A stretch of 45,397 nucleotides of DNA from Gnetum montanum (taxonomy: Eukaryota; Streptophyta; Gnetopsida; Gnetales; Gnetaceae), in the NCBI GenBank assembly GCA_015680685.1, contig MNCI01006842.1, forward strand, positions 3,833 to 49,229, written 5' to 3'. The notes below the pieces were generated by a model, which was not told the DNA's origin, did not search any database, and saw only the letters and a program-made list of their open reading frames with translations. The position numbers and the translations under genes were made by a program. Each line of letters begins with the position of its first letter. Position 1 is the first letter of the stretch. Shown piece after piece: positions 44,635 through 45,397 of the stretch.

Positions 44635-44842
44635 CACTAACCATAGTGCTATCTGGTTCTCGATGAACAAACCAATGGTGAGTCCCCACATAATTCGGTG
44701 ATTGGTGATTCTTCAGGAGTTCAATCTTACCATGGTAGACAAAAAGGGAACCGAGAATGTGGTTTCTGACCACTTTTCTCGGTTACAATGGGACGACATA
44801 GAAGAGGAGAAGCCCTTATCCGATTAGTTTCTAGATGAACTC
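44635..44842 (+). repeat. 208-bp inverted copy of element C pol between two single Ns
   Basis: This segment is the reverse complement of 43784-43991, with no indel and one mismatch that I can find (SRL retained here, SWL in the other copy). It encodes the RNase H end (TNHSAIWFSMNKPMVSPHI) and linker, and shares the same in-frame TGA. Single Ns sit exactly at both ends (44634, 44843), so a contig join or gap-filling patch is the likeliest explanation. A real inverted duplication is possible. Confidence 0.9.
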
Positions 44843-44843
44843 N

Positions 44844-45397
44844 TGGTATGAGCGCAAGGTATCAAGGCATCACACCTCTGGGAAGACCGCAATATTCACC
44901 GGCATTTTGCAGGTCACGATTGAGGGCAACGATGCAGCAGTGCAGACCACGACCGGAGGCAACGACGAAGAGGGCGGCAGAGACATCAGCGCGACGTTAT
45001 TCATGTAGAGAAAAGAAAAACGCGGCTGCTGCAGTCATCAAAAAATAGAGGAAAAGAAAGGGACAGACATCAGCATTTCATTTTTTGTTGGGCAGCAAAA
45101 CATAAGCAATGTTGACCGCCTCTGTGATAGGTGAACAGGGCCACAAAAACCCCCTCATGCGTCGCCAAACCCTGCTGGATTCTATGTTGTTCTGAAACCC
45201 TCGCCGTTCTAAAAATAAAAGGAAGAAGCTTTGCCGTAGTGGGAGGAGCCCTAAGATTTACACATCATCACAAACCGCATGGTACAGATGGCACAATATT
45301 TTCAGGTAGTTGCAGGCCTGTGAATGAATTTCAAAAGGTGTTCTAGGTGGTGAAAGAAACAACAACAAATCGGCAATCACCAGTTTATCCGCCCTGG
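44844..45397. other. unassigned sequence after the contig join
   Basis: The first 70 bases read in the plus direction (AQGIKASHLWEDRN) could be a poor continuation of the pol linker of the inverted segment. After that the sequence is more GC-rich and purine-rich, with no motif I recognise. Open frames at 44848-45048 and 45131-45346 show no recognisable domain. Confidence 0.45.

Overview
The window reads as nuclear DNA of a land plant with a large, repeat-rich genome. It is dominated by old, stop-riddled Ty3/gypsy LTR retrotransposons, and I see one convincing host gene, a single-finger C2H2 zinc-finger repressor with a plant-specific QALGGH finger and a C-terminal DLELRL (EAR) motif. The age and density of the elements would suit a gymnosperm or another large-genome seed plant, but nothing here fixes the species. 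There is a 564-base N gap (30600-31163) and four isolated Ns (9388, 11685, 44634, 44843).

Layout. 1-4640: an eroded, apparently spliced gene or element fragment with a coiled coil, AT-rich DNA and a 33-bp minisatellite. 4660-7322 and 14351-15344 (minus): the two halves of a gag-protease gene of a Tat/Ogre-like element ('D'), split by a complete LTR element ('A', 7323-14350, minus) that has two LTRs, a primer-binding site, polypurine tracts and a near-perfect target duplication. A has gag and protease but has lost reverse transcriptase, RNase H and integrase with the reading frame kept. 15345-17580: degenerate ACTATGCTAG-type repeats. About 17580-29826 (plus): Athila-like element 'B' with gag, pol and a large third ORF. 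29827-36950: low-copy DNA with the zinc-finger gene (33921-34481, minus) and several small tandem duplications. About 36960-44633 (minus): Athila-like element 'C', with its 3' LTR, third ORF and most of pol; its 5' part is cut off at a contig join where a 208-bp inverted copy of its own pol lies between two single Ns.

The most interesting system is the third ORF (ORF3, about 920-950 codons) shared by B and C. It lies between pol and the 3' LTR, resembles a plant-transposon-associated domain followed by proline-rich and long coiled-coil regions, and ends in a conserved C-terminal block. In both copies a TATA box with LTR-U3-like sequence lies 370-430 bp upstream of its start, suggesting its own promoter. 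All three related elements carry three polypurine-like tracts: one coding for the last residues of pol, one midway, and one at the 3' LTR. B and C appear to have died independently, with different integrase active-site residues lost. Most lesions look like C-to-T or G-to-A changes, as expected for methylated plant repeats.
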